Assembly: GCF_016839145.1 (NCBI RefSeq)
Contig: NZ_CP069303.1
Location: 1,550,001-1,614,000, forward strand
DNA length: 64,000 bases
Source of the DNA: Shinella sp. PSBB067
GTDB taxonomy: Bacteria; Pseudomonadota; Alphaproteobacteria; Rhizobiales; Rhizobiaceae
Reading direction: 5' to 3'
The notes under the pieces are model-generated. The model was given only the letters and a program-made list of their open reading frames with translations. It was not told the DNA's origin and did not search any database. Below, piece after piece: positions 44,907 through 55,597 of this stretch. The position numbers and the translations under genes were made by a program. Position 1 is the first letter of the stretch. Each line of letters begins with the position of its first letter.

Positions 44907-47567
44907 TCAACCGGCAAGTGCCGCTGCCACCGCCTCGATGGCGTCCGCCGCCCGGGCACCGTCGGGGCCGCCGGCCTGTGCCATGTCGGGACGCCCGCCG
45001 CCGCCCTTGCCGCCGAGCGCTTCGGATGCGCGGCGCACGAGATCGACGGCGCTGAAGCGGCCGGTCAGATCCGCGGTCACGGCGACCACGGCACTGGCCT
45101 TGCCATCGGGCGAGACGCCGACGAAGGTGACGACGCCGGAGCCGAGGCTCTTCTTGCCCTCGTCCGCAAGGCTCTTGAGGTCCTTCGGCTCGACGCCGGC
45201 GACCACCTTGCCGAGATACTTGACGCCGGAAACGTCGCGCACGCCGTCGTCGCCCCCGGCCGTGCCGCCGGAAAGCGCCAGCTTCTTCTTGGCTTCGGTC
45301 AGCTCGCGCTCCAGCTTGCGGCGCTCGTCGACAAGCGCCTCGACGCGGGCGAGAACTTCGCCCGGCTGGGCCTTGAGCGCATTGGCAAGCGCCTTCACGC
45401 GCTCGTCCTGCTCGGCAAGATAGGCGCGGGCCGCTTCACCCGTCAGCGCTTCGAGACGGCGAACGCCAGAGCCGACGGCGCTGTCGGAAAGGATGCGCAC
45501 CAGGCCGATCTCGCCCGTGGAGGAGACATGCGTGCCGCCGCAAAGCTCGACCGAATAGGGCCGGTTGGCCTTGGCGCCGTGAACGCCGGTGCCCATGGAA
45601 ACAACACGGACCTCATCGCCGTACTTCTCGCCGAAGAGCGCCATGGCGCCCTCGGCGATCGCGTCGTCCACCGTCATCAGGCGCGTCGTGACCGGGGAAT
45701 TCTGCACGATGATCTCGTTTGCCATGTCCTCGATGACGCGCAGTTCCTCCGCCGTCATGGGCTTGGGATGCGAGACGTCGAAGCGCAGGCGCTCGGGCGC
45801 GACCAGCGAGCCCTTCTGGGCGACATGGGTGCCGAGCACCTCGCGCAGCGCCTCATGCAGCAGGTGCGTCGCCGAATGGTTGGCGCGAAGGCGCGAACGG
45901 CGGGCATGATCGACCGTGAGCGCCACGGCATCGCCGACCTTGATCGTGCCTTCGGCGACGGTCGCGGTGTGAACGAAGACGCCGTCGCCCTTCTTCTGGG
46001 TGTCGGTGACGGTGAGGCGCGCATTGTCGGTGGCGATGATGCCGGTATCGCCCATCTGGCCGCCGGATTCGCCGTAGAACGGGGTCTGGTTGAACACGAG
46101 CTGGACGGTATCGCCGGCCGTGGCGCTGTCGACGGTCTTGCCTTCGCGGACGATCGCCTCGACGACACCCTCCGCGGTCTCGGTGTCGTAGCCGAGGAAT
46201 TCCGTCGCGCCGAGCCTTTCGCGCAGCTCGAACCAGATGGTCTCGGTCGCCGCCTCGCCGGAGCCGGCCCAATGGGCGCGCGCTTCCGCCTTCTGGCGGT
46301 CCATCGCATCCGTGAAGCCCGAAAGGTCGACGCCGATGCCGCGGCCGCGCAATGCGTCCTGCGTCAGGTCGAGCGGGAAGCCGTAGGTGTCGTAGAGCTT
46401 GAAAGCGGTATCGCCGTCCAGCGTATCGCCCTTGTGCAACGTCGACGTCGCGTCGGAAAGGAGGCTGAGGCCACGCTCCAGCGTGGTGCGGAAGCGCGTC
46501 TCCTCCAGCTTCAGCGTCTCGGAGATCAGCGCTTCGGCACGCTGGAGCTCCGGATAGGCGCGGCCCATCTCGCCGACCAGCGTCGGAAGCAGCTTCCACA
46601 TCAGCGGCTCCTTCGCGCCGAGAAGCTGCGCGTGGCGCATGGCGCGGCGCATGATGCGGCGAAGCACGTAGCCCCGGCCGTCCTTGGCCGGCAGCACGCC
46701 GTCGGCGATCAGGAAGGCGGACGAGCGCAGGTGGTCGGCGATGACGCGGTGGCTGGCGCGCGCCTCGCCCTCGGCCGGAACGCCGGTCGCCTCGACGGAG
46801 GCGTCGATCAGCGCGCGGAAAAGGTCGATGTCATAGTTGTCGTGCTTGCCCTGGAGCAGGGCCGCGATGCGCTCCAGCCCCATGCCGGTGTCGATCGACG
46901 GGCGCGGCAGGTCGACGCGCTCTTCCTTCGTGATCTGCTCGAACTGCATGAAGACGAGGTTCCAGATCTCGATGAAGCGGTCGCCGTCCTCTTCCGGCGA
47001 GCCGGGCGGGCCGCCCCAGATATGATCGCCATGGTCGTAGAAGATTTCCGAACAGGGGCCGCAGGGGCCGGTATCGCCCATCGCCCAGAAATTGTCGCTG
47101 GTGGGGATGCGGATGATGCGGTCGTCGGAAAAGCCGGCGATCTTCTTCCAGAGGTCGAAGGCCTGGTCGTCCGTATGGTAGACGGTGACGAGAAGCCGGT
47201 TCCTGTCGATGCCGAATTCCTTGGTGATCAGGTTCCAGGCAAGCTCGATGGCGCGCTCCTTGAAGTAGTCGCCGAAGGAGAAGTTGCCGAGCATCTCGAA
47301 GAAGGTGTGGTGGCGCGCGGTATAGCCCACATTGTCGAGGTCGTTGTGCTTGCCGCCGGCACGCACGCATTTCTGCGCGGTGACGGCCCGGGAATAGGGG
47401 CGCGATTCCAATCCGGTAAAGACGTTCTTGAACTGCACCATGCCGGCATTCGTGAACATCAGGGTCGGGTCGTTGCGCGGCACGAGCGGGCTGGAGGATA
47501 CGACCTCGTGGCCTTCTCTGCGGAAATAGTCGAGGAAAGTCGACCGGATCTCATTCACGCCGCTCAT
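44907..47567 (-). CDS. alaS: Alanyl-tRNA synthetase
   Basis: An 886-residue class-II synthetase charging tRNA-Ala. The catalytic core has motif 1 ([28 protein letters not shown], cited at its ends), [15 protein letters not shown], and motif 2/3 segments [18 protein letters not shown] and [13 protein letters not shown]. The editing domain carries [11 protein letters not shown] and [13 protein letters not shown], the Zn-type His/Cys set. The C-terminal C-Ala domain is Gly/Ala-rich ([17 protein letters not shown]). ATG 47567 has GAAGGA upstream. A perfect 9-bp hairpin lies 64-86 bp before the start. Confidence 0.97.
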   Translation of the reverse strand: MSGVNEIRSTFLDYFRREGHEVVSSSPLVPRNDPTLMFTNAGMVQFKNVFTGLESRPYSRAVTAQKCVRAGGKHNDLDNVGYTARHHTFFEMLGNFSFGDYFKERAIELAWNLITKEFGIDRNRLLVTVYHTDDQAFDLWKKIAGFSDDRIIRIPTSDNFWAMGDTGPCGPCSEIFYDHGDHIWGGPPGSPEEDGDRFIEIWNLVFMQFEQITKEERVDLPRPSIDTGMGLERIAALLQGKHDNYDIDLFRALIDASVEATGVPAEGEARASHRVIADHLRSSAFLIADGVLPAKDGRGYVLRRIMRRAMRHAQLLGAKEPLMWKLLPTLVGEMGRAYPELQRAEALISETLKLEETRFRTTLERGLSLLSDATSTLHKGDTLDGDTAFKLYDTYGFPLDLTQDALRGRGIGVDLSGFTDAMDRQKAEARAHWAGSGEAATETIWFELRERLGATEFLGYDTETAEGVVEAIVREGKTVDSATAGDTVQLVFNQTPFYGESGGQMGDTGIIATDNARLTVTDTQKKGDGVFVHTATVAEGTIKVGDAVALTVDHARRSRLRANHSATHLLHEALREVLGTHVAQKGSLVAPERLRFDVSHPKPMTAEELRVIEDMANEIIVQNSPVTTRLMTVDDAIAEGAMALFGEKYGDEVRVVSMGTGVHGAKANRPYSVELCGGTHVSSTGEIGLVRILSDSAVGSGVRRLEALTGEAARAYLAEQDERVKALANALKAQPGEVLARVEALVDERRKLERELTEAKKKLALSGGTAGGDDGVRDVSGVKYLGKVVAGVEPKDLKSLADEGKKSLGSGVVTFVGVSPDGKASAVVAVTADLTGRFSAVDLVRRASEALGGKGGGGRPDMAQAGGPDGARAADAIEAVAAALAG

Positions 47568-47630
47568 ATCGCGTCCTTCATCTCTGCACTGTCTGCCCCG
47601 GAAGCCGGTGCATCACCCACCCAATTGTCC

Positions 47631-47653
47631 CGCGGCGATGAAAGATCGCCGCG
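47631..47653 (-). promoter_or_regulatory. Hairpin in the alaS leader; recA-alaS gap
   Basis: The 314-bp gap between alaS and recA (47568-47881) holds no convincing gene. Within it CGCGGCGAT pairs with ATCGCCGCG around a 5-nt loop, 64 bases before the alaS ATG, on the alaS leader strand. No T-tract follows, so it is not a terminator. It may be a leader structure affecting alaS translation or mRNA stability; no T-box features are present. Confidence 0.4.
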
Positions 47654-47816
47654 CCGGCCGGAGTGCCCGCCCGGACGGCCCCGAAAGGCCCATCCATCCG
47701 CGAATTCCGTCGAAACCGCACGCGCTGGCCGCCTTTTCACGGGAAAGGCCGGAAACCTCGGGCGCGTGCGAGAACTGATGGCTTTTATCGCCCGCCTCAG
47801 TCGCTGTCCAGACACC

Positions 47817-47849
47817 AAAAAACCGGCCTTTCACGAAGAAGCGGCCGGT
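47817..47849 (-). terminator. Rho-independent terminator of recA
   Basis: On the minus strand ACCGGCC pairs with GGCCGGT across a 14-nt loop and is followed by TTTTTGG, 33 bases past the recA stop. Confidence 0.8.
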
Positions 47850-47881
47850 CTTTCGATATTCCTGCGGGCGTTGCGCGGGAA

Positions 47882-48970
47882 CTACATTCCCGCCGCGTCG
47901 TCGGCGTCGTTCGGGTCCGGGCCGCCGTTTTCCAGGAACCGGTCGGCGATGAGGCCGGCATTCTGGCGCAGCGACGTCTCGATCTCGCGGGCGAGATCCG
48001 GATTGTCGCGCAGGAACGTCTTGGCGTTCTCGCGGCCCTGGCCGAGGCGCTGGCTGTTGTAGGAGAACCAGGCGCCCGACTTCTCGACGATGCCGGCCTT
48101 GACGCCGAGGTCGATGAGTTCGCCCGTCTTGGAGACGCCCTCGCCGTACATGATGTCGAACTCGACCTGCTTGAAGGGCGGAGCCATCTTGTTCTTGACG
48201 ACCTTGACGCGGGTCTGGTTGCCGATCACCTCGTCACGCTCCTTGACCGCGCCGATACGGCGGATGTCGAGGCGGACGGACGCGTAGAACTTCAGCGCAT
48301 TGCCGCCGGTCGTCACTTCCGGCGACCCGTAGACGACGCCGATCTTCATGCGGATCTGGTTGATGAAGATCACCATCGTGTTGGACTTGGAGATCGAGGC
48401 TGTGAGCTTGCGCAGTGCCTGGCTCATCAGGCGGGCCTGGAGGCCGGGCAGGCTTTCGCCCATCTCGCCCTCGATTTCGGCGCGCGGCGTGAGCGCGGCG
48501 ACCGAATCGACGACGAGCACGTCGACCGCGCCGGAACGCACCAGCGTGTCGGTGATTTCAAGCGCCTGCTCGCCAGTGTCGGGCTGCGAGATCAGGAGGT
48601 TCTCGAGATCGACGCCGAGCTTGCGGGCATAGATCGGGTCGAGCGCGTGCTCGGCGTCGACGAAGGCGCAGATGCCACCCTTCTTCTGGGATTCGGCGAT
48701 CGTCTGCAGCGCCAGCGTGGTCTTGCCCGAGCTTTCCGGGCCGTAGATCTCGACGATGCGGCCCTTCGGCAGGCCGCCGATGCCGAGCGCGACGTCGAGG
48801 CTGAGCGATCCCGTCGAGACCGTCTCGATCTCGATGATGCTGTCCTTGCCGCCGAGCTTCATGATGGAGCCCTTGCCGAACGAGCGCTCGATCTGGGAGA
48901 GAGCCGCTTCGAGTGCCTTGCTTTTATCCACTGTTTTATCCTCTACGAGCCGCAAAGTGTTCTGTGCCAT
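47882..48970 (-). CDS. recA: Recombinase A
   Basis: A 362-residue RecA: strand exchange, recombinational repair and co-protease for LexA. Walker A is GPESSGKTT at residues 77-85, followed by [11 protein letters not shown] and the Walker [11 protein letters not shown]. Loop L1 is [22 protein letters not shown] and loop L2 is [25 protein letters not shown], each cited at core. The acidic C-terminus ends [12 protein letters not shown] 48970 has AAAGGTGGA seven bases ahead; in-frame sequence up to 49066 is the leader and promoter. The promoter carries an SOS box. Confidence 0.98.
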   Translation of the reverse strand: MAQNTLRLVEDKTVDKSKALEAALSQIERSFGKGSIMKLGGKDSIIEIETVSTGSLSLDVALGIGGLPKGRIVEIYGPESSGKTTLALQTIAESQKKGGICAFVDAEHALDPIYARKLGVDLENLLISQPDTGEQALEITDTLVRSGAVDVLVVDSVAALTPRAEIEGEMGESLPGLQARLMSQALRKLTASISKSNTMVIFINQIRMKIGVVYGSPEVTTGGNALKFYASVRLDIRRIGAVKERDEVIGNQTRVKVVKNKMAPPFKQVEFDIMYGEGVSKTGELIDLGVKAGIVEKSGAWFSYNSQRLGQGRENAKTFLRDNPDLAREIETSLRQNAGLIADRFLENGGPDPNDADDAAGM

Positions 48971-49026
48971 TTGGTCCACCTTTAGGTTATTGAAGCAAGA
49001 CAGGCAACGAAGCCGCCGATGAAAGC

Positions 49027-49055
49027 TATGTACACATTTTGTTCTCCTCTTGCAA
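49027..49055 (-). promoter_or_regulatory. recA promoter with overlapping SOS (LexA) box
   Basis: On the minus strand TTGCAA (49055-49050) and TACATA (49032-49027) are separated by exactly 17 bp. The plus-strand sequence GTAC-N7-GTTC at 49030-49044 matches the alphaproteobacterial LexA site GTTC-N7-GTTC with one mismatch, and it overlaps the -10. LexA bound here would block recA transcription. Confidence 0.72.
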
Positions 49056-49201
49056 GGCGCATTCATCCATTTGAATATTTTTGAGAATCGAATGCGTGTT
49101 CTATTTTCGTTTCAGGTGGTTTGGCGCCGCAACGGAACCGGGATGACGCTGCTGCGGAAAGCGGCGGGCAAGCCGAATCGGCAAGGATGCGAAGGAAGAC
49201 G

Positions 49202-50149
49202 ATGACGGGCAGGACGATACTGGTGATGGGCGGCGCCCATGTGGACAGGCGCGGGCGCATCGCCGGCGAGACGACGCCGGGCGCGAGCAATCCGGGCGCC
49301 TGGTTCGTGGAGGCGGGCGGCGGCGCGTTCAATGCGGCGCGGAACCTCTCGCGGCTCGGCCACAGGGTGCGGCTCGTCTCGCCGCGCGGCGGCGATGCCG
49401 ACGGCGAGATCGTCGCGGCGGCGGCGGCCGCCGCCGGCATCGAGGACACGCCCTTCGTCTTCCTCGACCGCGCGACGCCGAGCTACACGGCCATCATCGA
49501 GCGGGACGGCAATCTCGTCATCGCGCTGGCCGACATGGAGCTCTACCGGCTGTTCTCGCCGCGCCGCCTGCAGCAGCGCGCGATGCGCGAGGCGATGGCG
49601 GCGGCCGGCCTCGTCCTTGCCGATGCGAACCTGCCGGCCGAGACGCTGGCCGCCATGGCCACGGCGGCGAAGGCGGCGCAGGTGCCGATCGCCGGCATCG
49701 CCATCTCGCCCGCGAAAGTCGTGCGGTTCCGCGAAAGCCTTTCCGCCCTCGCCTTCCTCTTCATGAACGAGGCGGAAGCGCGCACGCTGGCGGGCACGGC
49801 GCCGGAAAATCCGGCCGACTGGCCCGCGGCACTGCGCGCCGCAGGCCTTTCCGCCGGCGTGGTGACGCGCGGCGGCAGGGGCGCGGTCGCCTTCGACGCG
49901 GGAGGCGCGGCACTGGTGACGCCGCCGGCGGTGCCGGCGCTCGGCGACGTCACCGGCGCGGGAGATTCGCTTGCCTCCGGCTTCCTCAGTGCCTGGGCCG
50001 GCGGCGCGACGATCGGCGAGGCGCTGCGCCATGGCGTGGCGGCGGCGGCGATCACCGTGCGCTCACCGCTGGCGGCCGCCGAAGAAATGTCGCAGGCGGC
50101 CCTTGCCGACGCACTTTCGCTTGTGCCGGAGGCCGAAATCCTGTCATGA
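49202..50149 (+). CDS. psuK: PfkB-family kinase, probable pseudouridine kinase
   Basis: A 315-residue ribokinase-fold sugar/nucleoside kinase. ILVMGGAHVDRRGRIAGE opens the fold. The closing PfkB signature DVTGAGDSLASGFLSA holds the catalytic base Asp255 and the anion hole G252-A-G-D. The next gene is psuG, so phosphorylation of pseudouridine to pseudouridine 5'-phosphate is the likely reaction, the first step of pseudouridine breakdown. The start at ATG 49202 has AAGGAAG ahead; an ATG at 49187 is also in frame. psuG begins 58 bp after its stop. Confidence 0.88.
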   Translation: MTGRTILVMGGAHVDRRGRIAGETTPGASNPGAWFVEAGGGAFNAARNLSRLGHRVRLVSPRGGDADGEIVAAAAAAAGIEDTPFVFLDRATPSYTAIIERDGNLVIALADMELYRLFSPRRLQQRAMREAMAAAGLVLADANLPAETLAAMATAAKAAQVPIAGIAISPAKVVRFRESLSALAFLFMNEAEARTLAGTAPENPADWPAALRAAGLSAGVVTRGGRGAVAFDAGGAALVTPPAVPALGDVTGAGDSLASGFLSAWAGGATIGEALRHGVAAAAITVRSPLAAAEEMSQAALADALSLVPEAEILS

Positions 50150-50207
50150 GACTTTTTTGCTTGGAATTTCGCCCCCAGTTTTGCCCAAGACTCCGCAAGG
50201 ACACAGC

Positions 50208-51134
50208 ATGACCAGAGCCGTCTCCCCCCTCCTGCCGATGCAATATTCGGACGAAGTCGCCGCTGCCAAGGCCCGCGGCGCGGCGATCGTCGCCCTCGAA
50301 TCGACCATCATCACGCACGGCATGCCCTATCCCGGCAATCTCGACATGGCGCGCAGCGTCGAGCGCATCATCCGTGAGGAAGGCGCGGTGCCCGCGACCA
50401 TCGCGGTCATCGACGGCGTGCTGCATATCGGCCTGGAGGATGCGCAGCTCGAAGCGCTAGCCAGGACCGAGGGCGCCATGAAGCTCTCGCGCGCCGACCT
50501 TGCCTTCGCCATTGCCGAACGCCGCACCGGCGCCACCACCGTCGCCGCCACGATGATCGGCGCGGCCCGCGCCGGCATCAGGGTCTTTGCGACCGGCGGC
50601 ATCGGCGGCGTGCACCGCAAGGCCGAGGAGACCTTCGACATTTCCGCCGACCTCGACGAGCTGTCGCGCACCGGCGTCATCGTCGTGTGCGCCGGCGCCA
50701 AGGCGATCCTCGACATTCCCAAGACGCTGGAAGTGCTGGAAACCCGCGGCGTACCCGTCGTGACCTACGACAGCCCGATCTTCCCGGCCTTCTGGTCGCG
50801 CGATTCGGGCCTCAAGAGCCCGCTGACGCTGAACAGCCCCGCGGCGATCGCCAACTTCCAGGCGGTACGCGACCAGCTCGGCGTCGACGGCGGCATGCTG
50901 GTCGCCAATCCCGTGCCGGAAGCCGACGAGATCGCGCGCGAGGAGATGGAAATCTACATCGCCCGCGCGCTGGACAATGCCGATCGCGACGAAATCGCCG
51001 GCAAGGCCGTGACGCCCTACCTGCTCGACAATCTCTTCCGCCTGACGGACGGCCGCAGCCTGAAGACGAATATCGCGCTGGTGGAGAACAATGCGCGCCT
51101 CGCGGCGGAAATCGCGGTGGCGCTGGCGGATTGA
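50208..51134 (+). CDS. psuG: Pseudouridine-5'-phosphate glycosidase
   Basis: A 308-residue enzyme that breaks the C-C glycosidic bond of pseudouridine 5'-phosphate to uracil and ribose 5-phosphate. Catalytic Glu31 (ALESTIITHGMPYP) and the Schiff-base Lys165 (VCAGAKAILDIP) match E. coli PsuG (Glu31/Lys166). GATTVAATMIGAARAGI, FATGGIGGVHR and PVVTYDSPIFPAFW are family-typical. It forms a two-gene operon with the kinase upstream and ends in a GC hairpin. Confidence 0.95.
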   Translation: MTRAVSPLLPMQYSDEVAAAKARGAAIVALESTIITHGMPYPGNLDMARSVERIIREEGAVPATIAVIDGVLHIGLEDAQLEALARTEGAMKLSRADLAFAIAERRTGATTVAATMIGAARAGIRVFATGGIGGVHRKAEETFDISADLDELSRTGVIVVCAGAKAILDIPKTLEVLETRGVPVVTYDSPIFPAFWSRDSGLKSPLTLNSPAAIANFQAVRDQLGVDGGMLVANPVPEADEIAREEMEIYIARALDNADRDEIAGKAVTPYLLDNLFRLTDGRSLKTNIALVENNARLAAEIAVALAD

Positions 51135-51145
51135 CGATGGTGCCC

Positions 51146-51171
51146 GCGGCCGGGTTACTCCGGCCGCATTT
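51146..51171 (+). terminator. Terminator of psuK-psuG
   Basis: GCGGCCGG pairs with CCGGCCGC (8 bp, 6-nt loop), followed by ATTTCTC, 12 bases after the psuG stop. Confidence 0.65.
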
Positions 51172-51406
51172 CTCGCCTGCGAGTTAACACTTTTACAAAC
51201 CGCGACGGACCTGGGTTGCCGAGTGCAGCGTCTCTCGGATCAGTAAGCCATTATTTTAAAAGAGCATATTTTTCTCAGGCACAACCTGGCGCAAATTGAC
51301 CGCAACCTAATATTCAAAAACGCAACTATAAGTAATTGTTTTGTAAGTAGACGGGATTTCATACGTGTAATAATGTCCTGAAAATACAACGTGGGAGGGC
51401 ATCGAC

Positions 51407-51592
51407 ATGTATCTATCCTGCAGGGATCCCAACGGGGATAAATGGAAATTCTATCTTACAGCAAAGGGCTGGCGGTGGGAGCGGCAGGCTTCCAATGGCT
51501 ACAAGATTGGAAACTCGGCGCGAGCTTATCTGAACCGGGTTTCCTGCATAAAGAACGCGGTACGCCACGGAATGCTTGGCACACCGGTTTGA
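51407..51592 (+). CDS. Small DUF1508 (YegP)-like protein
   Basis: A 61-residue protein. MYLSCRDPNGDKWKFYLTAKG is followed by WRWERQASNGYKIGNSAR and CIKNAVRHG, which resembles one YegP/DUF1508 beta-beta-beta-alpha repeat (FYLTAKGWRW..., NGY..., SCI..NA). The match is by eye and the family function is unknown. GGGAGG lies eight bases before ATG 51407, in favour of real translation. The gene and its 270-bp upstream region are visibly lower in GC than the surroundings. It may be a recent arrival or an isolated regulated gene. Confidence 0.6.
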   Translation: MYLSCRDPNGDKWKFYLTAKGWRWERQASNGYKIGNSARAYLNRVSCIKNAVRHGMLGTPV

Positions 51593-51737
51593 TGTTGTCG
51601 CCGGCACGGAGATAACGTTCGCCGAGCCTATGTCACGAGACCGGCCGCCGACACACGCAAGCCAGGAGACCCAGCAGGAAACCATCAATGGATGGCCGGC
51701 CCGTCAGATTCCTCTGCGGTGAAGCAATGTCCTGCGT

Positions 51738-54344
51738 TCACGCATCCAGCATTTCCCGCACCGCTTCGGCAAGCTGCTTCAGCGAGAACGGTTTCGGCAG
51801 GAAGCCGAACTTGGCGTCGGCGGGCAGGTTGCGGGCGAAGGCGTCCTCGGCATAGCCGGAGACGAAGATGAACTTCATGTCCGGATAGGTCTTCCTCAGT
51901 TCGCGCAGCAGAGACGGACCGTCCATTTCGGGCATCACGACGTCGGAGACGACGATGTCGACTGCGCCGTTCAACTCCTCCATGATATCGAGCGCCTCGA
52001 CGCCGGAGCCGGCCTCGTGGACCGTATAGCCGCGGGTTTCCAGCATGCGCTTGCCGCCGCGCCGCACCGCCTCCTCGTCTTCGACGAGCAGCACGACGGC
52101 CGAGCCGCCGGTGAGGTCGCGTGGTTCCTTTTCCGCCGCCTGGACGACGGCGGCGGACTGCGGGGCGCCGGGCTGCGAGGCGGCGGCGGTATCGGCAGGC
52201 ACGGCCTCTTCCGTATGGCGCGGCATCAGGATGCGGAAGGTCGTGCCCTTGCCGACCTCGGAATCGAGGTAGATGTAGCCGCCGGACTGCTTGACGATGC
52301 CATAGACCATGGAAAGGCCGAGGCCGGTGCCCTTGCCGACTTCCTTGGTCGTGAAGAAGGGCTCGAAGATCTTGTCGATGATCTCGGGCGGAATGCCGGT
52401 GCCCTGGTCGGCAACCTCGACCTCCACATAGTCGCCGGGCGGCAGATCGCGCAGGTTCCGCGCCGCGGCCTCCTCCGCCTCCACGTTGCGCGTGCGGAAG
52501 GTGATCGTGCCGCCATCCGGCATGGCGTCGCGGGCATTGACGGCAAGGTTGATCAGCACCTGCTCGAACTGGCCGAGGTCGGTCTTCACCGGCCAGAGAT
52601 CGCGACCGTATTCGACGTGGATCTTCACATTGGTGCCCGTCATGCGGTCGACGAGCATGCGCAGGTCGCCGATGACGTCGGTGAGGTTCAGCACGGTCGG
52701 GCGCATCGTCTGCTTGCGCGAGAACGCGAGGAGCTGGCGCACCAGCACGGCCGCGCGGTTGGCGTTGCGCTTGATCTCCATGAGATCGGCAAAGCTCGCA
52801 TCGGACGGGCGCGCGGACAGCAGCAGGTGGTCGGAGGACAGCAGGATCGCCGTCAAAACGTTGTTGAAGTCGTGCGCGATGCCGCCGGCGAGCGTGCCGA
52901 CCGCGTTCATCTTCTGCGTCTGCGCCATCTGCGTCTCGAGCGCCTTCTGCTCGGTGATCTCGACGGCATAGACGATGGCCGCCTCCTCCGGAGCCTCGTC
53001 GCTCTGGTCGATGACGGCGTTCACATAGAAGCGGAAATGCCGGCCGTCGTCGCCCGGATGCAGCGAATCGAGCGGCGGAATGTCGCCCTGCCGGTCCTTG
53101 GCCGCATCGAGCGCCGATTGCAGGCGCAGCCGGTCCGTCTCGTGCACGATGGTTTCGAGCTTGGCGCCGCGGTCGATGTCGTCGCGCGAGACGACGCCCG
53201 AAAAGAGCTTCAGGAACGGCGCATTGGTGCGCAGGATGCGCCCGTTGCCGTCGACCGAGGCAATCGCCATCGGCGTGTTGTTGAAGAAGCGCGTGAAGCG
53301 CATGGAGGCGATGGAAGCGGACTGGTCGCTCTCGCTCCCCTCCTCGCGCGCCAGCACGATGGTGCGGCTCTCGCCCGGCGCGCCGTCGCGCATGGAGGAG
53401 ACGCGGTGCACGATGCGCACGGGCAGGCTCTGGCCGTTGGTCTTGCGCAGGTCGAGGTCGAGCGTCTCGGTGCGCTTGAGGCCCGGCTCGGCCTGCACGG
53501 ACTGGATGAGCGCAAGCCCCTCGCCCGCCACCACGTCGGCAATGGAAAGCGAGCCCGGATGGAATTTCGTGAGGTCGATGCCGAGCCATTCGGCGAGCGT
53601 GGCGTTGAGATAGACGATCTCGCCCTTGCGGCCGGCCGAGAAGAAGCCGGCGGGCGCGTGGTCGAGATAGTCGATGGCGTTCTGCAATTCCTTGAAGAAA
53701 CGCTCCTGGTCGTCCCGCTCGGAGGTGATGTCGGAAATCTGCCAGATGTAGAGCGGCTGCCTGGCATTGCTCCTGTTTGGCAGCACGCGCGCCTTCAGCC
53801 GATACCAATGGGCGCCCGAGCCGCTCGGCGACGTCGGGTCGAGGGCCTTCTGGACCCGGAACTCCTCCGCGCCCTCCTTGCCCTCGTGCAGGCCGTTGGT
53901 CAGGCGGTAGACGGCTTCGGTGGCGTCGCGGTTGCGCGACAGCAGCGTCTCCAGCGTCTGCACCTCCGCATCGCCCCTTGCGCCGGTCAGCGCGCCATAG
54001 GCGGCATTGGCGTAGACGATGCGGCCCTTGCGGTCCGTGACGACGGTGCCGTCGGGATGCGAATCGAGGAAGGAGCGGGCGAGGTCGTCGGAGGCGGCGG
54101 CCTGCGGCATGATCTCGATGAAGCCGATCAGCGCGGAAACGACGAAGAAGATGCCCGCCATGGCGAGCACGCCGAGCACGCCGAGAACCAGTTCGTTGTC
54201 GAGCTGGTTCTTGAAGACGATGAAGGCGCCGGCAGAGGCGGCCAGCACGACCGCGAGCACCACCACGCGCAGCGCCACCGCCGGCCGCGGGCCGCGGTCC
54301 ACGATCGGCACATTGTCCTCGCCAGGCCGCTTCATCCTCGTCAT
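51738..54344 (-). CDS. cckA: Hybrid sensor histidine kinase CckA
   Basis: An 868-residue hybrid kinase/phosphatase that, through ChpT, controls the cell-cycle master regulator CtrA in alphaproteobacteria. Two N-terminal transmembrane helices (about residues 24-45 and 52-76) precede three PAS-like segments. The DHp box [14 protein letters not shown] has the phospho-acceptor His491. The HATPase has [12 protein letters not shown] (N box), [13 protein letters not shown] (G1), FEPFFTTKE (F) and [13 protein letters not shown] (G2). The C-terminal receiver has phospho-acceptor Asp801 ([12 protein letters not shown]). ATG 54344 was chosen because GAGGGACTG precedes it; longer in-frame starts at 54404 or 54488 lack support. 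It is divergent from fliO. Confidence 0.95.
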   Translation of the reverse strand: MTRMKRPGEDNVPIVDRGPRPAVALRVVVLAVVLAASAGAFIVFKNQLDNELVLGVLGVLAMAGIFFVVSALIGFIEIMPQAAASDDLARSFLDSHPDGTVVTDRKGRIVYANAAYGALTGARGDAEVQTLETLLSRNRDATEAVYRLTNGLHEGKEGAEEFRVQKALDPTSPSGSGAHWYRLKARVLPNRSNARQPLYIWQISDITSERDDQERFFKELQNAIDYLDHAPAGFFSAGRKGEIVYLNATLAEWLGIDLTKFHPGSLSIADVVAGEGLALIQSVQAEPGLKRTETLDLDLRKTNGQSLPVRIVHRVSSMRDGAPGESRTIVLAREEGSESDQSASIASMRFTRFFNNTPMAIASVDGNGRILRTNAPFLKLFSGVVSRDDIDRGAKLETIVHETDRLRLQSALDAAKDRQGDIPPLDSLHPGDDGRHFRFYVNAVIDQSDEAPEEAAIVYAVEITEQKALETQMAQTQKMNAVGTLAGGIAHDFNNVLTAILLSSDHLLLSARPSDASFADLMEIKRNANRAAVLVRQLLAFSRKQTMRPTVLNLTDVIGDLRMLVDRMTGTNVKIHVEYGRDLWPVKTDLGQFEQVLINLAVNARDAMPDGGTITFRTRNVEAEEAAARNLRDLPPGDYVEVEVADQGTGIPPEIIDKIFEPFFTTKEVGKGTGLGLSMVYGIVKQSGGYIYLDSEVGKGTTFRILMPRHTEEAVPADTAAASQPGAPQSAAVVQAAEKEPRDLTGGSAVVLLVEDEEAVRRGGKRMLETRGYTVHEAGSGVEALDIMEELNGAVDIVVSDVVMPEMDGPSLLRELRKTYPDMKFIFVSGYAEDAFARNLPADAKFGFLPKPFSLKQLAEAVREMLDA

Positions 54345-54637
54345 CAGTCCCTCGTGTGCAACGGCCCGGCCTTGCGCTTTGCCCGGACCCGATGCCAGAA
54401 TCATGTTTATCTGTCCGAGGGAAGCGCAAAAAGCCGCCCGAGGAAAGCAAAGCCGCGAATTCACAGGGAATATTCGCAGCCCTGCCATCGCAATTTCCGC
54501 ACGGCGCCATAGTTAGGCGGCCATTGGGGTGCAATAGGCGCTGGACAATCGGCGTCAAGCGCTTGTACGACCCCTGAAAAGCCGTCAGATGATGCCGGCC
54601 TGACGAAAGCAACCTGCCGACGAGGAGTGACTGCGCC

Positions 54638-55582
54638 ATGTTCCAGGAGATCCTAGCAGAGAGCGGCACAAAGTTCGTCATCGCCGCCGTGGTGGTGCTG
54701 CTCGGCCTTCTCTGCCTCGCGCTGGTGCTCTGGATCGTCCGGGGCCGCCCCTCCTCGCCCTTCATCCGCGGCGGACGGAACCGCACGCCGCGCCTTGCCG
54801 TGCTCGATGCGGCCGCGATCGACACGCGCCGCCGTCTCGTGCTGCTGCGCCGCGACGACGTGGAGCATCTCGTCATGATCGGCGGGCCGACCGACATCGT
54901 CATCGAGAGCCGCATCGTCAAGGCCGCGGCCGAGACCGCTGAGCGGGAAGCCGCGCGGCCGGCTGAAAAGACCGAGCCTGCATCCCTGCCGCAGGAGGCA
55001 CCGGCTCGGGCGGCCGAAGCGCCGCTCCCCGCCCGTCCGGCCACGTCCGCCGTCCCCGCCATGGCCGAGCGCCGCCCCGCAGCCCTCCCGGAAGGCGTTT
55101 CCGCCATGGGCAAGGTGCTCTATGCCGGCGACGAGGACGCCGCCCCCCGCGCCCAGACTGCCCGACCCAATGCGCAACCCGCGGCGCCTGCTCCGCAGGT
55201 GCAGGCGAACATGCCGCAGCGCGTGCCGGAAAGCCGTGTGGAGGACATGCTGGAGCAGAACCGCCAGCGCGTGCTCTCCCAGCCGCCCGCAGCGGCGGCG
55301 CCGGTCCCGGCCCAGAGCGCGCAGCGTCCCGCCCCTGCAGCCGCCGCCGTCAGGCCGGCCGCGAGCGCCACGGACAACCCGGCGCTGGTGAGCGAATTCG
55401 AAAAGCTTCTCGAAGCGGAAATGGCGGGCAACGCCGCCGCGCCGCGCACGAGCGCCCAGCCGACCGCCAATCCCACCCAGACCGCCGCCATGATCGGCCT
55501 TGGGGCGGGAAAGAGCCGCGAGGAGACCGAAGCGGAGATGGCCCGCCTGCTCGGCGAGATCGCCGCCAACCGCAAGGCCTGA
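54638..55582 (+). CDS. fliO: FliO/MopB-like flagellar export protein
   Basis: A 314-residue protein with a single N-terminal transmembrane helix (about residues 11-34, KFVIAAVVVLLGLLCLALVL). The FliO domain follows (TPRLAVLDAAAIDTRRRLVLL, DDVEHLVMIGGPTDIVIES). A long Ala/Pro-rich, low-complexity C-terminal region of about 210 residues is unusual for FliO, though common in rhizobial versions. FliO assists assembly of the FliPQR export gate. No other flagellar gene is near, so this is the stand-alone type. It might instead act outside flagella; the domain call is good, the role less so. Confidence 0.8.
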   Translation: MFQEILAESGTKFVIAAVVVLLGLLCLALVLWIVRGRPSSPFIRGGRNRTPRLAVLDAAAIDTRRRLVLLRRDDVEHLVMIGGPTDIVIESRIVKAAAETAEREAARPAEKTEPASLPQEAPARAAEAPLPARPATSAVPAMAERRPAALPEGVSAMGKVLYAGDEDAAPRAQTARPNAQPAAPAPQVQANMPQRVPESRVEDMLEQNRQRVLSQPPAAAAPVPAQSAQRPAPAAAAVRPAASATDNPALVSEFEKLLEAEMAGNAAAPRTSAQPTANPTQTAAMIGLGAGKSREETEAEMARLLGEIAANRKA

Positions 55583-55597
55583 ACCCGAACAACGAAA

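Noticed and set aside
47564..47818. 84-codon minus-strand ORF between recA and alaS
   Set aside because: Arg/Gly-rich, overlaps the recA terminator and alaS start, no Shine-Dalgarno sequence.
44880..48062. A 1060-codon plus-strand open frame antisense to alaS and the recA end
   Set aside because: Antisense shadow of alaS; composition is non-native and no start signal or motif supports it.
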